Made by a program: the position numbers and the translations under genes
Shown here: positions 22,993-32,363 of the stretch, one piece after another
Numbering within the stretch: position 1 is the stretch's first letter
Layout: every line of letters starts with the position of its first letter
NCBI RefSeq assembly: GCF_002934605.1
Contig: NZ_PTJC01000006.1
Coordinates: forward strand, 1,612,001-1,676,000
DNA: 64,000 nt
Origin: Neolewinella xylanilytica
Lineage (GTDB): Bacteria > Bacteroidota > Bacteroidia > Chitinophagales > Saprospiraceae
Direction: 5' to 3'
Notes under the pieces: model-generated
What the model was told of the DNA's origin: nothing
The model's input: the letters and a program-made list of their open reading frames with translations, nothing else
Databases searched by the model: none

Positions 22993-24069
22993 CTATTTTG
23001 TGGTCGCCACCAACGGGATCCGGTCTCCGTGGATGGTTCCTCTAAAATAGTCTCCGTCGTCGTAAAGCAAAATTTCGCCTACGCCCCCGAATTTGATGCT
23101 GGAATCGACGGCGATCAGGCGACTGTCGTAATAAGCATGAATCGCCGTAAAACTGGTGTGCCCAACGACGATTCGATTTGCTCCGATCCTGCGTAAGACG
23201 TACTCCAGATCCCGTTCGTCGAAGCCGTCCCGGGTGAAATATCCCCGGTACCACAGCGGACCTTCCGCGCCGTGTAGCATCTGTAGCCGGCGGTTGTTTT
23301 GCTTGACTTCGCTGATGTCTTCGGCATCGATTAACCGGCTGTGGTAGATCTCATTGATCCGGTCGATACTGCTAACTTCCCGAACCATTTTCCGGCTCAG
23401 GCCACCGTGGATGTAGACGGTGTTGTTAATCTCTACGACCAAAGGAAGGCTCCGGAGCCACCGGCCCAGGTAGGAGTCCGGCCCGTATAGCTCCCGGTAA
23501 AATTTGCCCGTCAGCCCGGCCGTCGTCCGGTATTTGGCGTGTAGGTAACGGTCGTCACCTTCCAGGGTAAGCGTTTCGTGGTTGCCTAGTAGAAAGTGGA
23601 CCTTACCCCCGGCGGCTACGGCCTCCATTTCCAGGTTGTGGATCAGCCACAGCAATTCGGTTACCTGGTCGCCACGGTCGAAGATATCCCCGACGATGAC
23701 CAGATGGCCGTCACCGAAGCTCCAGTGCAGGTTTTCGTCGATAACCCCGTTAGCCTCCAGTAGCTGGCGGCCGGCATCGAACTGACCGTGAATATCGCTT
23801 AGGGCAGCTACCTTATCTACCCCTTCGTAGTGGACTTTCGTCAACCGCTGAAAATCGCGTCCGACGTCAACCATTTCGGGCCGAAAGGTGGGGAAATGGG
23901 GCATGCAGGCGAAATGCTCCGGGTCGAAGATGGTTTTCCCGACCGTTCTCAACTCCGTATCCGCCCATTGTGCGGTCACCGTATCGCCTTCGTAGAAGAG
24001 ATAGGGTCCGTCCGGGGGAACGGTGTCAAGCCCGAAAGTGAACAGGGCGGAAAAAAGCAAAGGGAGCAA
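22993..24069 (-). CDS. Exported metallophosphoesterase (calcineurin-like)
   Basis: 358 residues starting at TTG 24069, with a short hydrophobic leader (LPLLFSALFTFGL). The PPP-family metal motifs are complete and in order: SDIHGQFD, GDIFDRGDQV, LLGNHETL, IHGGL and VGHTSF. The arrangement resembles Shewanella-type cold-active protein phosphatases and related periplasmic enzymes. It should hydrolyse phosphomonoesters or phosphoproteins outside the cytoplasm. A perfect -7 element (TAACTTTG) lies 21 bp upstream of the TTG, which supports this start. The CotH-like gene follows 1 bp later. Confidence 0.9.
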   Translation of the reverse strand: MLPLLFSALFTFGLDTVPPDGPYLFYEGDTVTAQWADTELRTVGKTIFDPEHFACMPHFPTFRPEMVDVGRDFQRLTKVHYEGVDKVAALSDIHGQFDAGRQLLEANGVIDENLHWSFGDGHLVIVGDIFDRGDQVTELLWLIHNLEMEAVAAGGKVHFLLGNHETLTLEGDDRYLHAKYRTTAGLTGKFYRELYGPDSYLGRWLRSLPLVVEINNTVYIHGGLSRKMVREVSSIDRINEIYHSRLIDAEDISEVKQNNRRLQMLHGAEGPLWYRGYFTRDGFDERDLEYVLRRIGANRIVVGHTSFTAIHAYYDSRLIAVDSSIKFGGVGEILLYDDGDYFRGTIHGDRIPLVATTK

Positions 24070-24089
24070 GCGTGGAGGTTAGATTACAC

Positions 24090-24097
24090 CAAAGTTA
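24090..24097 (-). promoter_or_regulatory. -7 element of the phosphatase/CotH-like operon
   Basis: On the minus strand this reads TAACTTTG, an exact TAnnTTTG match, 20 bp before the TTG start codon at 24069. No -33 TTTG at the right distance was seen. Confidence 0.5.
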
Positions 24098-24136
24098 ACC
24101 AAATCTGAAGTTTAATGGTTGTTTTCAGGAAGTTAA

Positions 24137-24154
24137 GGGCGCCGGAGCGCGGGT
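24137..24154. repeat. 18-bp intergenic repeat, copy 2
   Basis: Second copy of GGGCGCCGGAGCGCGGGT, in the same orientation as 5816-5833 and 72 bp before the ATG of a predicted OMP gene. The sequence after it (TACGACGG) differs from copy 1 (GAACGG). Confidence 0.6.
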
Positions 24155-24226
24155 ACGACGGTCGCCCCGGATCGTTCGCGTACTTTCTACTTCTTTCCGT
24201 CGTTAACCGCTAATAATCCCCAATCT

Positions 24227-24874
24227 ATGCGATACCTATTCTTGCTCTTCGGCTGCCTGTTGCTGGGTAGTGTTGTGTCCGCTCAGGTCGGAATTACCGG
24301 CTTTTACAACCTAAACGAAGCCCGAATGGTCGGGGAGAACGCAGATCCGGTCAACAACGAATTGGACTACGCTAACGGGCCGGAGATAGCCTTGAACTAC
24401 TGGTTTCGCTTACCAAAAAACCGGATTGAGTTTCAGCCTACCGTCTACTACGCCCGGTCCGGCGAGCGGTACGGATGGAATGAAGCCGGTTTCCAGTTTA
24501 AGACCAACATTTACCTCTTCGACCTGGGAACCGACTGCGACTGCCCCACTTTTGGTAAGCAGGGACCCCAATTGGAGAAGGGGTTCTTTCTGCAGTTATC
24601 GCCGGGAGTTTCCCGCCACTGGCTGTCAACCGCGGCCGAAAATCTTTCCGGAAAAACAGCCTTCACGCTCGGTGCGGGCATCGGTATCGATTTCGGGATT
24701 AGCAATTTAATCACGCTGACGCCCATCGCCGCGCTGCGGTACACGGCAACCGACTTCACCGATATGATCTTCTTGAACCGCGACGGTTTGGAAGTTTCCG
24801 GGATACGGGGAGCACTAACCGCCTACCAATTGGGCATACAGGCCACCTTTCGCTTCGATAAGAAGCGCTATTAG
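24227..24874 (+). CDS. Predicted outer-membrane beta-barrel protein
   Basis: 215 residues with signal peptide MRYLFLLFGCLLLGSVVSAQ. The mature part has alternating amphipathic strands (IALNYWFRLPKNRIEFQPTV, FFLQLSPGV, FTLGAGIGIDFGISNLITL, LTAYQLGIQATFRF) ending in an aromatic residue, as in small 8-stranded OMP barrels of the PorT/OmpA-barrel type. A CDCP motif in the middle is unusual for a barrel and may form a disulfide in an extracellular loop. Its function is unknown; no operon partner is evident, since ilvD begins about 100 bp later. Confidence 0.7.
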   Translation: MRYLFLLFGCLLLGSVVSAQVGITGFYNLNEARMVGENADPVNNELDYANGPEIALNYWFRLPKNRIEFQPTVYYARSGERYGWNEAGFQFKTNIYLFDLGTDCDCPTFGKQGPQLEKGFFLQLSPGVSRHWLSTAAENLSGKTAFTLGAGIGIDFGISNLITLTPIAALRYTATDFTDMIFLNRDGLEVSGIRGALTAYQLGIQATFRFDKKRY

Positions 24875-24971
24875 GCTGCGGCAGACATCGTAGTTCTGGC
24901 AAAAGGCAGTTTGAACGTGGCCGGCGGGCGTCCTTATCTTGTCGGCTGACAATTTGCCCCCGAACTACCGT

Positions 24972-26654
24972 ATGATTCTGCCCCTCAACAAATACAGCCG
25001 CAACGTAACCAACAACCCGGAGCAACCCGCCGCCCGCGCCATGCTGTACGGCATCGGCCTGTCCGATGCCGATATGGACAAGGCCCAGGTGGGCATCGTC
25101 AGCACCGGATGGGAAGGCAATCCCTGCAATATGCACCTGAACGGCCTGGCCGAAGAGGTGAAAGCCGGTGTAAATCGGGAAACGGACCTGCTCGGACTTA
25201 TCTATCACACCATTGGCGTGAGCGATGGCATCAGTATGGGCACGGACGGGATGCGTTTCAGTTTGCCAAGCCGCGACGTCATCGCCGATAGCATCGAAAC
25301 AGTAGCCGGGGCCCAGTGGTACGACGGTCTGGTAACCGTGGTAGGCTGCGACAAAAACATGCCCGGTGCCATGATCGCGCTCTGCCGGCTCAACCGTCCC
25401 GGTATAGTGGTTTACGGGGGCACGATCAGTCCGGGGTGTCACGATGATCAAAAGCTGGATGTCGTATCGGCCTTCGAAGTGCTCGGGAAGTACCGCACCG
25501 GCGAAGTAGGAAAGGAACAGTACGACAACGTCATCCGCCACGCCTGCCCGGGTGCGGGGGCGTGTGGAGGCATGTATACGGCCAATACCATGGCTTCCGC
25601 CATCGAGGCAATGGGGATGGCCCTTCCGTACAATAGCAGCATTCCCGCCACCCACGCCGATAAGCGGAGCGATACGGCCAGGGTAGGGGAGTATATGCTC
25701 AAGCTGCTCCAACGGGACCTGAAGCCCCTGGACATCATCACCCGCGAATCCTTTGAGAATGCCATCGTCACCCTGACCGTACTCGGGGGAAGTACGAACG
25801 CGGTCTTACACCTGCTGGCCATTGCCTATAGTGCCGGTATCGATATCACCATCGATGATTTTCAGCGCATCAGCGACCGCACCCCGTTCCTGGCCGATCT
25901 CAAGCCGAGCGGAAAATACGTAATGGAAGACCTTTATTACGTCGGCGGGGTACCCGCGGTGATGAAGGAATTGCTTCAGCGCGGTATGCTCCACGGCGAC
26001 TGCATGACCGTTACCGGGAAAACCGTGGCCGAAAACCTCAGCGAAGTCGAAAGCCTACGGGAAGGGCAGCAAATTATACATTCGTTCGATACGCCCCTGA
26101 AGGCTACCGGCCATCTCCAGATCCTCTACGGCAATCTGGCGGCCGAAGGCAGCGTAGCCAAGATTACGGGAAAGGAAGGCACGCGATTCATGGGTCCCGC
26201 CCGCGTATTCGATTCCGAAGCGCAGGCGAATGCCGCCATCGGTAATCGGGATATCAAGGAAGGGGAAGTCGTCGTGATCCGATACTGCGGTCCGAAGGGC
26301 GGACCCGGCATGCCCGAAATGCTCAAACCGACGAGTGAAATTATGGGGCAGGGGCTCGGCAAGAAGGTCGCCCTCATCACCGATGGTCGTTTCAGCGGGG
26401 GTACGCATGGCTTCGTGGTCGGACACATCAGCCCGGAAGCTCAGGTCGGTGGCTTGCTGGCCCTGGTGGAAGATGGCGATATTATCAACATTGATGCCGA
26501 TAATAACGTCCTCAACTTAGAGGTCGACGAAAAGATCCTCGCAAAGCGGCGGGAGCAGTGGAAGGCGCCCGAGCTTAAAGCCCGCCATGGCGTATTAAAG
26601 AAGTATGCCCGCGCGGTCAGTAGTGCCTCCCGGGGCTGCGTGACCGATCTGTAA
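24972..26654 (+). CDS. ilvD: Dihydroxy-acid dehydratase
   Basis: 560 residues from ATG 24972, the usual length; a TTG 33 bp upstream is in frame but gives an unusual N-terminus. Iron-sulfur cysteines are visible in [20 protein letters not shown] and [16 protein letters not shown]. Other signatures are [32 protein letters not shown] and [18 protein letters not shown]. It converts 2,3-dihydroxy-3-methyl acids to the 2-oxo acids of valine and isoleucine synthesis. It is the first gene of an ilvD-ilvB-ilvN-crotonase operon (gaps of 20-25 bp). Confidence 0.98.
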   Translation: MILPLNKYSRNVTNNPEQPAARAMLYGIGLSDADMDKAQVGIVSTGWEGNPCNMHLNGLAEEVKAGVNRETDLLGLIYHTIGVSDGISMGTDGMRFSLPSRDVIADSIETVAGAQWYDGLVTVVGCDKNMPGAMIALCRLNRPGIVVYGGTISPGCHDDQKLDVVSAFEVLGKYRTGEVGKEQYDNVIRHACPGAGACGGMYTANTMASAIEAMGMALPYNSSIPATHADKRSDTARVGEYMLKLLQRDLKPLDIITRESFENAIVTLTVLGGSTNAVLHLLAIAYSAGIDITIDDFQRISDRTPFLADLKPSGKYVMEDLYYVGGVPAVMKELLQRGMLHGDCMTVTGKTVAENLSEVESLREGQQIIHSFDTPLKATGHLQILYGNLAAEGSVAKITGKEGTRFMGPARVFDSEAQANAAIGNRDIKEGEVVVIRYCGPKGGPGMPEMLKPTSEIMGQGLGKKVALITDGRFSGGTHGFVVGHISPEAQVGGLLALVEDGDIINIDADNNVLNLEVDEKILAKRREQWKAPELKARHGVLKKYARAVSSASRGCVTDL

Positions 26655-26675
26655 CGAATTGAAAATTATCTCCCT

Positions 26676-28442
26676 ATGTCCACGATGCCAACGACCAAGT
26701 CCGCACCGTCCAACAACGGCGCCAACGCCACCCAACGAATGAGCGGTGCCCATGCCCTGCTCCAGTGTCTGGTGAACGAGGGGATCGATACCATTTTCGG
26801 CTATCCGGGCGGGGCAATCATGCCCGTTTACGATGCCCTGATCGATTTCGAGGGGCAAATCACGCATATTCTCCCCCGCCACGAGCAAGGCGCGATCCAC
26901 GCCGCGGAAGGCTACGCCCGCATCAAACGCTCTACGGGGGTGTGCATGGCGACCTCCGGGCCCGGCGCGACGAATCTCATCACCGGTCTTTGCGACGCTC
27001 AGCTGGATAGCCTGCCGATCGTTGCCATCACCGGCCAGGTACCCTCCTTTTTGCTTGGCAGCGATGCCTTTCAGGAAGTAGACGTAGTCAATAGCACCAT
27101 ACCGGTTACCAAGTGGAACTACCAAATCACGAAGCCCGAGGAGATCGGCTGGGTCTTCCGGAAAGCCTTCTTTATTGCCAATAGCGGGCGTCCCGGTCCG
27201 GTCGTGATCGATATCACTAAGGACGCGCAACTGGCGATGGTGGATTTTCACTACCCGGAGGAGCTGGTTATTCGCAGTTATCTACCCTACAATAAGCCCA
27301 AGCAGCGGCAACTACGGGCCGCCGCCGAACTGATAAACGGCGCCAGTCAGCCCATGATCCTGGCCGGACATGGTATTCATATCGCGAAGGCACAGCCCAT
27401 CTTCCGGGAGTTCGTGGAAAAAACCGGCATCCCGGTCGGTGCGACCTGCCACGGCCTGAGTACCATCCCGAACGACCACCCGCTCTTCACCGGGATGTTG
27501 GGCATGCACGGCAACTACGGACCCAATTTCCTACAGAACGACGCGGACGTGATCGTCGCCATCGGCATGCGATTCGACGACCGGGTGACGGGGCTGCTTT
27601 CCAAATACCTTCCTACGGCTAAGGTGGTTCACATCGAGGTGGACCCCGCCGAACTGAACAAGAACGTGAAAGCCCACGCTCCGGTACTGGGGGATGCCCG
27701 GGAAGTACTGGAGGAGCTGATGCCGCTGGTCGATGCGAAAAGCTATCCGGAATGGGTCGGTCGCTTCCGGGAATGCGCCGAGATCGAGGAGCGGCGGGTA
27801 ATCCGGGAGGCCATCAAGCCGACCGAAGACGGTCAGATCCGCATGGGCCAGGTAATTCGGGAAGTCAGTCGGCAAACCGATGGCCAGGCGATCGTAGCTA
27901 CCGACGTAGGGCAGCACCAGATGATGGCGGCCCGGTACTACGAATATCGCGGCCACGACCAGTGGGTGAGCTCCGGCGGTGCGGGTACGATGGGCTACGG
28001 ACTACCGGCGGCCTTTGGTGCGAAGTACGCCGACCCCAGCCGCCAGGTGGTGGCGTTCATCGGCGATGGCGGGTTTCAAATGACCCTCCAGGAACTCGGC
28101 CTTTGCGCCCAGTGGAACGTAGGCGTGAAGATCGTACTGCTCGACAACAACTACCTTGGAATGGTGCGCCAGTGGCAGGAATTATTCCACAAGCGCCGGT
28201 ACAGTTCGGTGGAATTGCAAAACCCCGATTTCGTCACCATAGCCAAAGGATTCGGAGTTCCGGGCCGGAGCATCCGCAACCCGAACGAGGTCATCGATGG
28301 TATCACCGAAATGCTCGCCCACGAAGGCCCCTACCTGCTTCACTTTCACACCGTAAAGGAAGACAACGTGTTCCCGATGGTGCCCAGCGGCAAGGCAGTC
28401 AGCGAAGTTATCCTCGGCCCCGAGGACCTGCAAGTGAAATAA
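26676..28442 (+). CDS. ilvB: Acetolactate synthase large (catalytic) subunit
   Basis: 588 residues. Three-domain ThDP enzyme: the N-terminal pyrimidine-binding part has [20 protein letters not shown] and the catalytic Glu in [16 protein letters not shown]; the middle FAD-like domain has [20 protein letters not shown]; the C-terminal ThDP motif is [13 protein letters not shown] with the matching Asn in [10 protein letters not shown]. It condenses pyruvate with pyruvate or 2-oxobutyrate, the first common step of branched-chain amino-acid synthesis. It is followed 22 bp later by its regulatory subunit. Confidence 0.98.
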   Translation: MSTMPTTKSAPSNNGANATQRMSGAHALLQCLVNEGIDTIFGYPGGAIMPVYDALIDFEGQITHILPRHEQGAIHAAEGYARIKRSTGVCMATSGPGATNLITGLCDAQLDSLPIVAITGQVPSFLLGSDAFQEVDVVNSTIPVTKWNYQITKPEEIGWVFRKAFFIANSGRPGPVVIDITKDAQLAMVDFHYPEELVIRSYLPYNKPKQRQLRAAAELINGASQPMILAGHGIHIAKAQPIFREFVEKTGIPVGATCHGLSTIPNDHPLFTGMLGMHGNYGPNFLQNDADVIVAIGMRFDDRVTGLLSKYLPTAKVVHIEVDPAELNKNVKAHAPVLGDAREVLEELMPLVDAKSYPEWVGRFRECAEIEERRVIREAIKPTEDGQIRMGQVIREVSRQTDGQAIVATDVGQHQMMAARYYEYRGHDQWVSSGGAGTMGYGLPAAFGAKYADPSRQVVAFIGDGGFQMTLQELGLCAQWNVGVKIVLLDNNYLGMVRQWQELFHKRRYSSVELQNPDFVTIAKGFGVPGRSIRNPNEVIDGITEMLAHEGPYLLHFHTVKEDNVFPMVPSGKAVSEVILGPEDLQVK

Positions 28443-28464
28443 TGTCAATTAAGCCCACTATCCG

Positions 28465-28998
28465 ATGAAGCGCACCTTCACCATCACCGTCTTTACCGAA
28501 GATCAGTCTGGACTGTTATCCCGCGTGGTCGGTATTTTCAATCGCCGCAACCTTAACATCAGTAGCCTGACCACCAGCGCCAGTAGTGATGCCTCCATTC
28601 ACCGGTTTACCATCGTCGTGGAAGTGACCGAGGAAATGGTCATCAAGCTAGTGGCCCAATTGGATAAGCAGGTGGACGTACTGAAGGCGTTCTACTACGA
28701 GGATAAGGACATCGTTTACCAAGAGATCGCACTCTACAAGGTACCCATCGAAGTCTTCAGTAACGGGAACGAGGTGGAAATGATGATCCGGCGGCACAAT
28801 GCCCGCGTGCTGCTCATCGAGCCCGAGTTCGTAGTCATCGAAAAGACCGGTCACGAATACGAAACGGAAGCGCTCCTGAACGAACTCCGGCTGGTCGGCC
28901 TGTACGAATTCGTGCGCTCCGGACGCGTAGCCATTGTCAAGCCCATGGAGCGGCTGAATAGTTATCTGCAGGAGCGTAAGGAGGAGGTCCACAACTGA
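28465..28998 (+). CDS. ilvN: Acetolactate synthase small (regulatory) subunit
   Basis: 177 residues. An N-terminal ACT domain (FTITVFTEDQSGLLSRVVGI, NLNISSLTTSAS) is followed by a second regulatory domain ending LYEFVRSGRVAIVKPMERLN. This is the valine-sensing subunit that activates and feedback-inhibits the IlvB catalytic subunit. The length is that of the IlvH/IlvN type with a full C-terminal domain. It lies directly downstream of ilvB, as is normal. The usual next gene in many Bacteroidota, ilvC, is absent; an enoyl-CoA hydratase gene follows instead. Confidence 0.96.
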   Translation: MKRTFTITVFTEDQSGLLSRVVGIFNRRNLNISSLTTSASSDASIHRFTIVVEVTEEMVIKLVAQLDKQVDVLKAFYYEDKDIVYQEIALYKVPIEVFSNGNEVEMMIRRHNARVLLIEPEFVVIEKTGHEYETEALLNELRLVGLYEFVRSGRVAIVKPMERLNSYLQERKEEVHN

Positions 28999-29018
28999 CG
29001 GCACCTTATCTTCCCCCA

Positions 29019-29801
29019 ATGAGCTACGAAAACCTAGCGGTTGAAGAAAAAAGCGGGATTATCCGTTTGACCATCAATCGACCCCAATCCCTGAATGCCC
29101 TCAATCAGCAAACGATCGCGGAGTTGGAACGCTTCTTCGGCACCGATTACGCCGGGCGTACCGATTTTCACGGAGTGATTCTTACCGGCGCCGGAGACCG
29201 AGCCTTCGTGGCCGGTGCCGACATCAAGGAATTCCTGGCAGTCGCCGAGCAGGGAAACGGAAGGGAAATGGCGGAGCGCGGCCACGAAGTATTTTTCCTG
29301 ATCGAAAATTTTCACCGACCGGTCATCGCCCTAATCAACGGTTTTGCGCTCGGGGGCGGTTGCGAACTAGCTATGGCCTGCCACCTGCGGGTAGCCACGG
29401 AAGCGGCTCGCTTCGGTCAGCCGGAAGTAAACCTCGGCATCATTCCGGGATACGGCGGTACGCAACGACTCAATCAGTATATCGGTAAGGGAAAAGCGAC
29501 GGAACTCATCCTGACCGGAAAGATGATCGACGCTAAAGAGGCGGAACGTCTCGGCTTGGTCAATTATGCCCTGCCGGCCGCAGAGGCCGAGGACAAGGCG
29601 TTGCAACTGCTACAAGCGATCGCGACGAAGGGGCCGGTAGCCATCCAGGAAAGTATTCGCGCTATCAACGCATACTACGCGCAAGGCGACGGATACATAG
29701 CAGAAGCCGAAGCCTTCGGCCGGACAACGGCGACGGAAGATTTCCGCGAGGGTGCCGCTGCCTTCGTCGAAAAGCGTCCGGCGGCATTCAAGGGGAAATA
29801 G
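29019..29801 (+). CDS. Enoyl-CoA hydratase/isomerase (crotonase) family
   Basis: 260 residues. The crotonase signature is complete: the oxyanion-hole segments FVAGADIKEF and INGFALGGGCELAMACHLR, and the catalytic glutamates expected in the ALGGGCE and QPEVNLGIIPGYGGTQRL regions. Both glutamates are present, so it is likely a true hydratase rather than only an isomerase. It acts on acyl-CoA, probably in fatty-acid or branched-chain acyl-CoA breakdown. It closes the ilv operon, 20 bp after ilvN; a role in branched-chain metabolism is possible but not shown. A strong terminator follows. Confidence 0.93.
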   Translation: MSYENLAVEEKSGIIRLTINRPQSLNALNQQTIAELERFFGTDYAGRTDFHGVILTGAGDRAFVAGADIKEFLAVAEQGNGREMAERGHEVFFLIENFHRPVIALINGFALGGGCELAMACHLRVATEAARFGQPEVNLGIIPGYGGTQRLNQYIGKGKATELILTGKMIDAKEAERLGLVNYALPAAEAEDKALQLLQAIATKGPVAIQESIRAINAYYAQGDGYIAEAEAFGRTTATEDFREGAAAFVEKRPAAFKGK

Positions 29802-29823
29802 CGGATTTACCCGGTAAAAAGAA

Positions 29824-29860
29824 AAAGGGGGCGGCAATCACTTGCCGTCCCCTTTCTTGT
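29824..29860. terminator. Bidirectional terminator between crotonase and FKBP genes
   Basis: AAAGGGGGCGGCAA and TTGCCGTCCCCTTT form a 14-bp hairpin with one G-T pair around a TCAC loop, with AAAAA on the left and TTTCTTGT on the right. It serves the plus-strand ilv operon and the convergent FKBP gene. Confidence 0.88.
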
Positions 29861-29880
29861 ACGTGGCGGTGTTAGCCGGT

Positions 29881-30795
29881 CTAGTTTACTTCCTCCAACT
29901 CGACGTAGAACACGAGTTCGCTATCGGGCGGAATGCTACCGTTAGGGGTGCCTTGCGCACCGTAACCCAGTTCGGAAGGAATGATAAGGGTAGCGCGGTC
30001 GCCCTGCTGCAGCGCGTCAATGCCTTCGTCCCAACCGGGAATGACACGGCCCGTTCCCAGGGGGAAGGGGATGCCCATACCACGCTCGAAGCTCTGATCG
30101 AAGATCTCGCCGTTCGAGGCGAGACGGCCGACGTACTGGACGACGACCCCTTTTCCGGGTTCTGCTTCCGGGCCGCTACCTTCCTCATGGACGATGTACT
30201 GGACGCCGCCCGGGGTGGACTGCAGCTGACCGTCCAATTCTCCGGCTTTGTAATCTTCGTATACCTGCTGGGTAAAATCGAGAACTTCCTGCTCGCGACC
30301 ACGCACTTGGTCGGCCTTTGCCTGCTGTTCGGCACGTATGGCTTCCTGGCGGGTAGCAAATGCTTCCTGGTCGACGATTTCGGTTACCTCGACATCGTAC
30401 AGCAATACGGTGTCGTTCTGCATCCCGGGGGGCTTAGCCTGTGGTGGGTATTCGCTGATGTTTGTACGGATGACAGCTCGCTCGCCCACCCGAAGTTTGC
30501 GAACGATGTCTTCCACCGGCCCCGTGTTTTCGTTGACGATGGTATCCGAGAGGGCCTGGATGACGGGTGGGTCACCGCCGGCATCCCGGGTGTCGTACAC
30601 GATACTGTCGGCTTCGTTCTTCAACTGCGCCTGGAAATAGATGTAATCGCCGGAATTTGCTAGTTGCCCGTCATCGTTCGTAGTAACGTACGTGTACCGG
30701 TTGCCGAGTTCAGTAGTCTGCATGCCTGCCTTGGTGTCGTCTTCGCAGGCGGCGAAGCTTAACCCAGCGAGCAAAAGGAATAATCGTTGTTGCAT
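29881..30795 (-). CDS. FKBP-type peptidyl-prolyl isomerase lipoprotein
   Basis: 304 residues from ATG 30795. The frame is open further upstream, but the lipoprotein signal MQQRLFLLLAGLSFAACEDD starts here, with Cys as the lipidated residue. The C-terminal FKBP domain is complete: VVQYVGRLASNGEIFDQSFE, FPLGTGRVIPGWDEGIDALQ, IIPSELGYGAQG and ELVFYVELEEV. Residues about 45-155 look like a second, degenerate FKBP-like domain (GDYIYFQAQLKNEADSIVYD, LRVGERAVIRTNISEYPP, YDVEVTEIV), followed by a charged helix. It assists folding of exported proteins, as do the envelope FKBPs such as GldI. It lies 4 bp after the nrnA-like gene. Confidence 0.92.
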   Translation of the reverse strand: MQQRLFLLLAGLSFAACEDDTKAGMQTTELGNRYTYVTTNDDGQLANSGDYIYFQAQLKNEADSIVYDTRDAGGDPPVIQALSDTIVNENTGPVEDIVRKLRVGERAVIRTNISEYPPQAKPPGMQNDTVLLYDVEVTEIVDQEAFATRQEAIRAEQQAKADQVRGREQEVLDFTQQVYEDYKAGELDGQLQSTPGGVQYIVHEEGSGPEAEPGKGVVVQYVGRLASNGEIFDQSFERGMGIPFPLGTGRVIPGWDEGIDALQQGDRATLIIPSELGYGAQGTPNGSIPPDSELVFYVELEEVN

Positions 30796-30799
30796 AAAA

Positions 30800-31834
30800 T
30801 TATTGATTGTTAAATTCCAGATAAGTCGTCTCGATCTCGTCTGCGTACTTCGGGAGCTGTTTCTTGAAACGGTTGATGGTGGATCCAAGGGGCGCGAAAC
30901 TGGCGCCTCCCGCGGCGTTGCGGTGGCCGCCGCCGCGAAAATGGGCTTTGGCGATCTGCTGAACGTCCATGTTTCCCTTCGACCGCAGACTTAACTTTAC
31001 AATCTTAGGCTGTTCGTGGATGAAAGCGGCGATCATGTACTCGGGCATTCGCAAGACATAGTTGACGATTCCCTCCGTATCTCCCCGCTGTATGTCGAAA
31101 GCGTCGTAATCCTGTTTGTTCAGGTAGATAATACCGGTGCGGTACTCCGGTAGCAGTTCCATCCGGTTGACCAGACAGTGGCCTAATAGGCGAAGCTGCT
31201 TTTCCGTCTGGCTGTTCCAGACGTGGTCAGCAATCTTGTACGCATCGGTGCCGGCTCGAAGTAACTCGGCCGCGGTGTGGAAGAGATCGGGGGAGGTACT
31301 GTATTTGAATCCGCCGGTATCGGTGAGGATGCCGGTATACAGACAGTCCGATATGGCTGCGGTAACCCGATCCTTGTGCCCCAGGTTAACGATGAACTCA
31401 TAGACCAATTCGCAGGTCGAACTGGCTTCGGGGCGACTAAAGATGGGATCGGCGATCGGCTCGGGAAACAGGTGGTGATCGATCATGATGCGGGGCCGGT
31501 CGTCGTCTTTCATCCCCTCGGCCACTTTGTCTATCCGTTCGAAGGAGTTGAAGTCGAGGATGAAGAACAGGGTCGCCGCATCGATGACTTGCTGGGCCGC
31601 TTCCGGCGCGTCATCAAAGACCAGCATCGTATCCACCTCGGGAAGAAAACTCAGAAAGGCGGGGTAGCCGGAGGGCACGATCACCTGACACTTGTGTCCT
31701 TCACCGCGGAGGTAATGCATCAATCCCAAACTGGAACCCACCGCATCGCCATCGGGATTGCGATGGCTGAAAATGACGATTTCCTGCTTTTCGGCAAGCA
31801 ATCGTCGGGCATGCATGATAGATTCCTGAATCAT
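30800..31834 (-). CDS. DHH/DHHA1 phosphoesterase, NrnA-like (oligoribonuclease/pAp phosphatase)
   Basis: 344 residues. The DHH motifs are FSHRNPDGDAVGSSLGL (motif I), FILDFNS (motif II) and MIDHHLFPEP (DHH), followed by DTGGFKYSTS. The C-terminal DHHA1 domain has the GGGH motif (FRGGGHRNAAGG). NrnA-type enzymes degrade 2-5-nt RNA leftovers and pAp using manganese. The gene is divergent from ndk and has a promoter with a good -33/-7 pair. The FKBP lipoprotein gene follows in the same operon, a linkage without obvious functional logic. Confidence 0.93.
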   Translation of the reverse strand: MIQESIMHARRLLAEKQEIVIFSHRNPDGDAVGSSLGLMHYLRGEGHKCQVIVPSGYPAFLSFLPEVDTMLVFDDAPEAAQQVIDAATLFFILDFNSFERIDKVAEGMKDDDRPRIMIDHHLFPEPIADPIFSRPEASSTCELVYEFIVNLGHKDRVTAAISDCLYTGILTDTGGFKYSTSPDLFHTAAELLRAGTDAYKIADHVWNSQTEKQLRLLGHCLVNRMELLPEYRTGIIYLNKQDYDAFDIQRGDTEGIVNYVLRMPEYMIAAFIHEQPKIVKLSLRSKGNMDVQQIAKAHFRGGGHRNAAGGASFAPLGSTINRFKKQLPKYADEIETTYLEFNNQ

Positions 31835-31854
31835 TTGGGGTAGCTGCGGCGGCG

Positions 31855-31887
31855 CAAAAGTACCGAAAAAATGGTGTGCCGGCCAAA
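31855..31887 (-). promoter_or_regulatory. Promoter of the nrnA-like/FKBP operon
   Basis: On the minus strand TTTG (31884-31887), 21 bp of spacer and TACTTTTG (31855-31862) match the Bacteroidota TTTG/TAnnTTTG promoter with normal spacing. The ATG is 21 bp beyond the -7 box, at 31834. This is the best full promoter match in the window. Confidence 0.7.
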
Positions 31888-31893
31888 ACTTCC

Positions 31894-31901
31894 TACTTTT
31901 G
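31894..31901 (+). promoter_or_regulatory. -7 element of ndk
   Basis: TACTTTTG matches TAnnTTTG exactly, 28 bp before the ndk ATG, and is identical to the -7 box of the divergent nrnA-like gene 31 bp away. No clear -33 box was seen. Confidence 0.6.
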
Positions 31902-31928
31902 CCCCCCGGAACTTAAAATATCCCTTCT

Positions 31929-32351
31929 ATGGCTACCAACCGCACCTTTACCATGATCAAGCCCGATGCCGTTCGAAACGGTCACATTGGCGCCATTCTC
32001 GAGCAGATCAACGCCGCCGGTTTCCGCATCGTTGCGATGAAGTACACCCGCTTGAGCCAGGAGAAGGCCGGTGCGTTTTACGCCGTACACCGGGGGCGGC
32101 CCTTTTATGACGAGTTGGTCGACTTCATGAGCAGTGGCCCGATCGTGGCGGCGATTCTGGAAAAAGAAAACGCCGTGGCCGATTTCCGTACCCTGATCGG
32201 CGCGACCAACCCCGAAGAAGCGGCTGAGGGCACCATTCGCGCCAAATATGCCACCAGCATCGGTGAAAATGCCGTCCATGGCAGCGACAGCGACGAGAAC
32301 GCCGACATCGAGGGAAGTTTCCATTTCGCCGGTACGGAGATCTTCGCATAG
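31929..32351 (+). CDS. ndk: Nucleoside diphosphate kinase
   Basis: 140 residues. It begins [18 protein letters not shown], with [17 protein letters not shown] in the middle and the catalytic histidine in [12 protein letters not shown]. It transfers the terminal phosphate of ATP to other NDPs through a phospho-His. Standard length. It is divergent from the nrnA-like gene and followed 12 bp later by the heptose kinase gene. Confidence 0.98.
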   Translation: MATNRTFTMIKPDAVRNGHIGAILEQINAAGFRIVAMKYTRLSQEKAGAFYAVHRGRPFYDELVDFMSSGPIVAAILEKENAVADFRTLIGATNPEEAAEGTIRAKYATSIGENAVHGSDSDENADIEGSFHFAGTEIFA

Positions 32352-32363
32352 TCTCCCGCTCGT

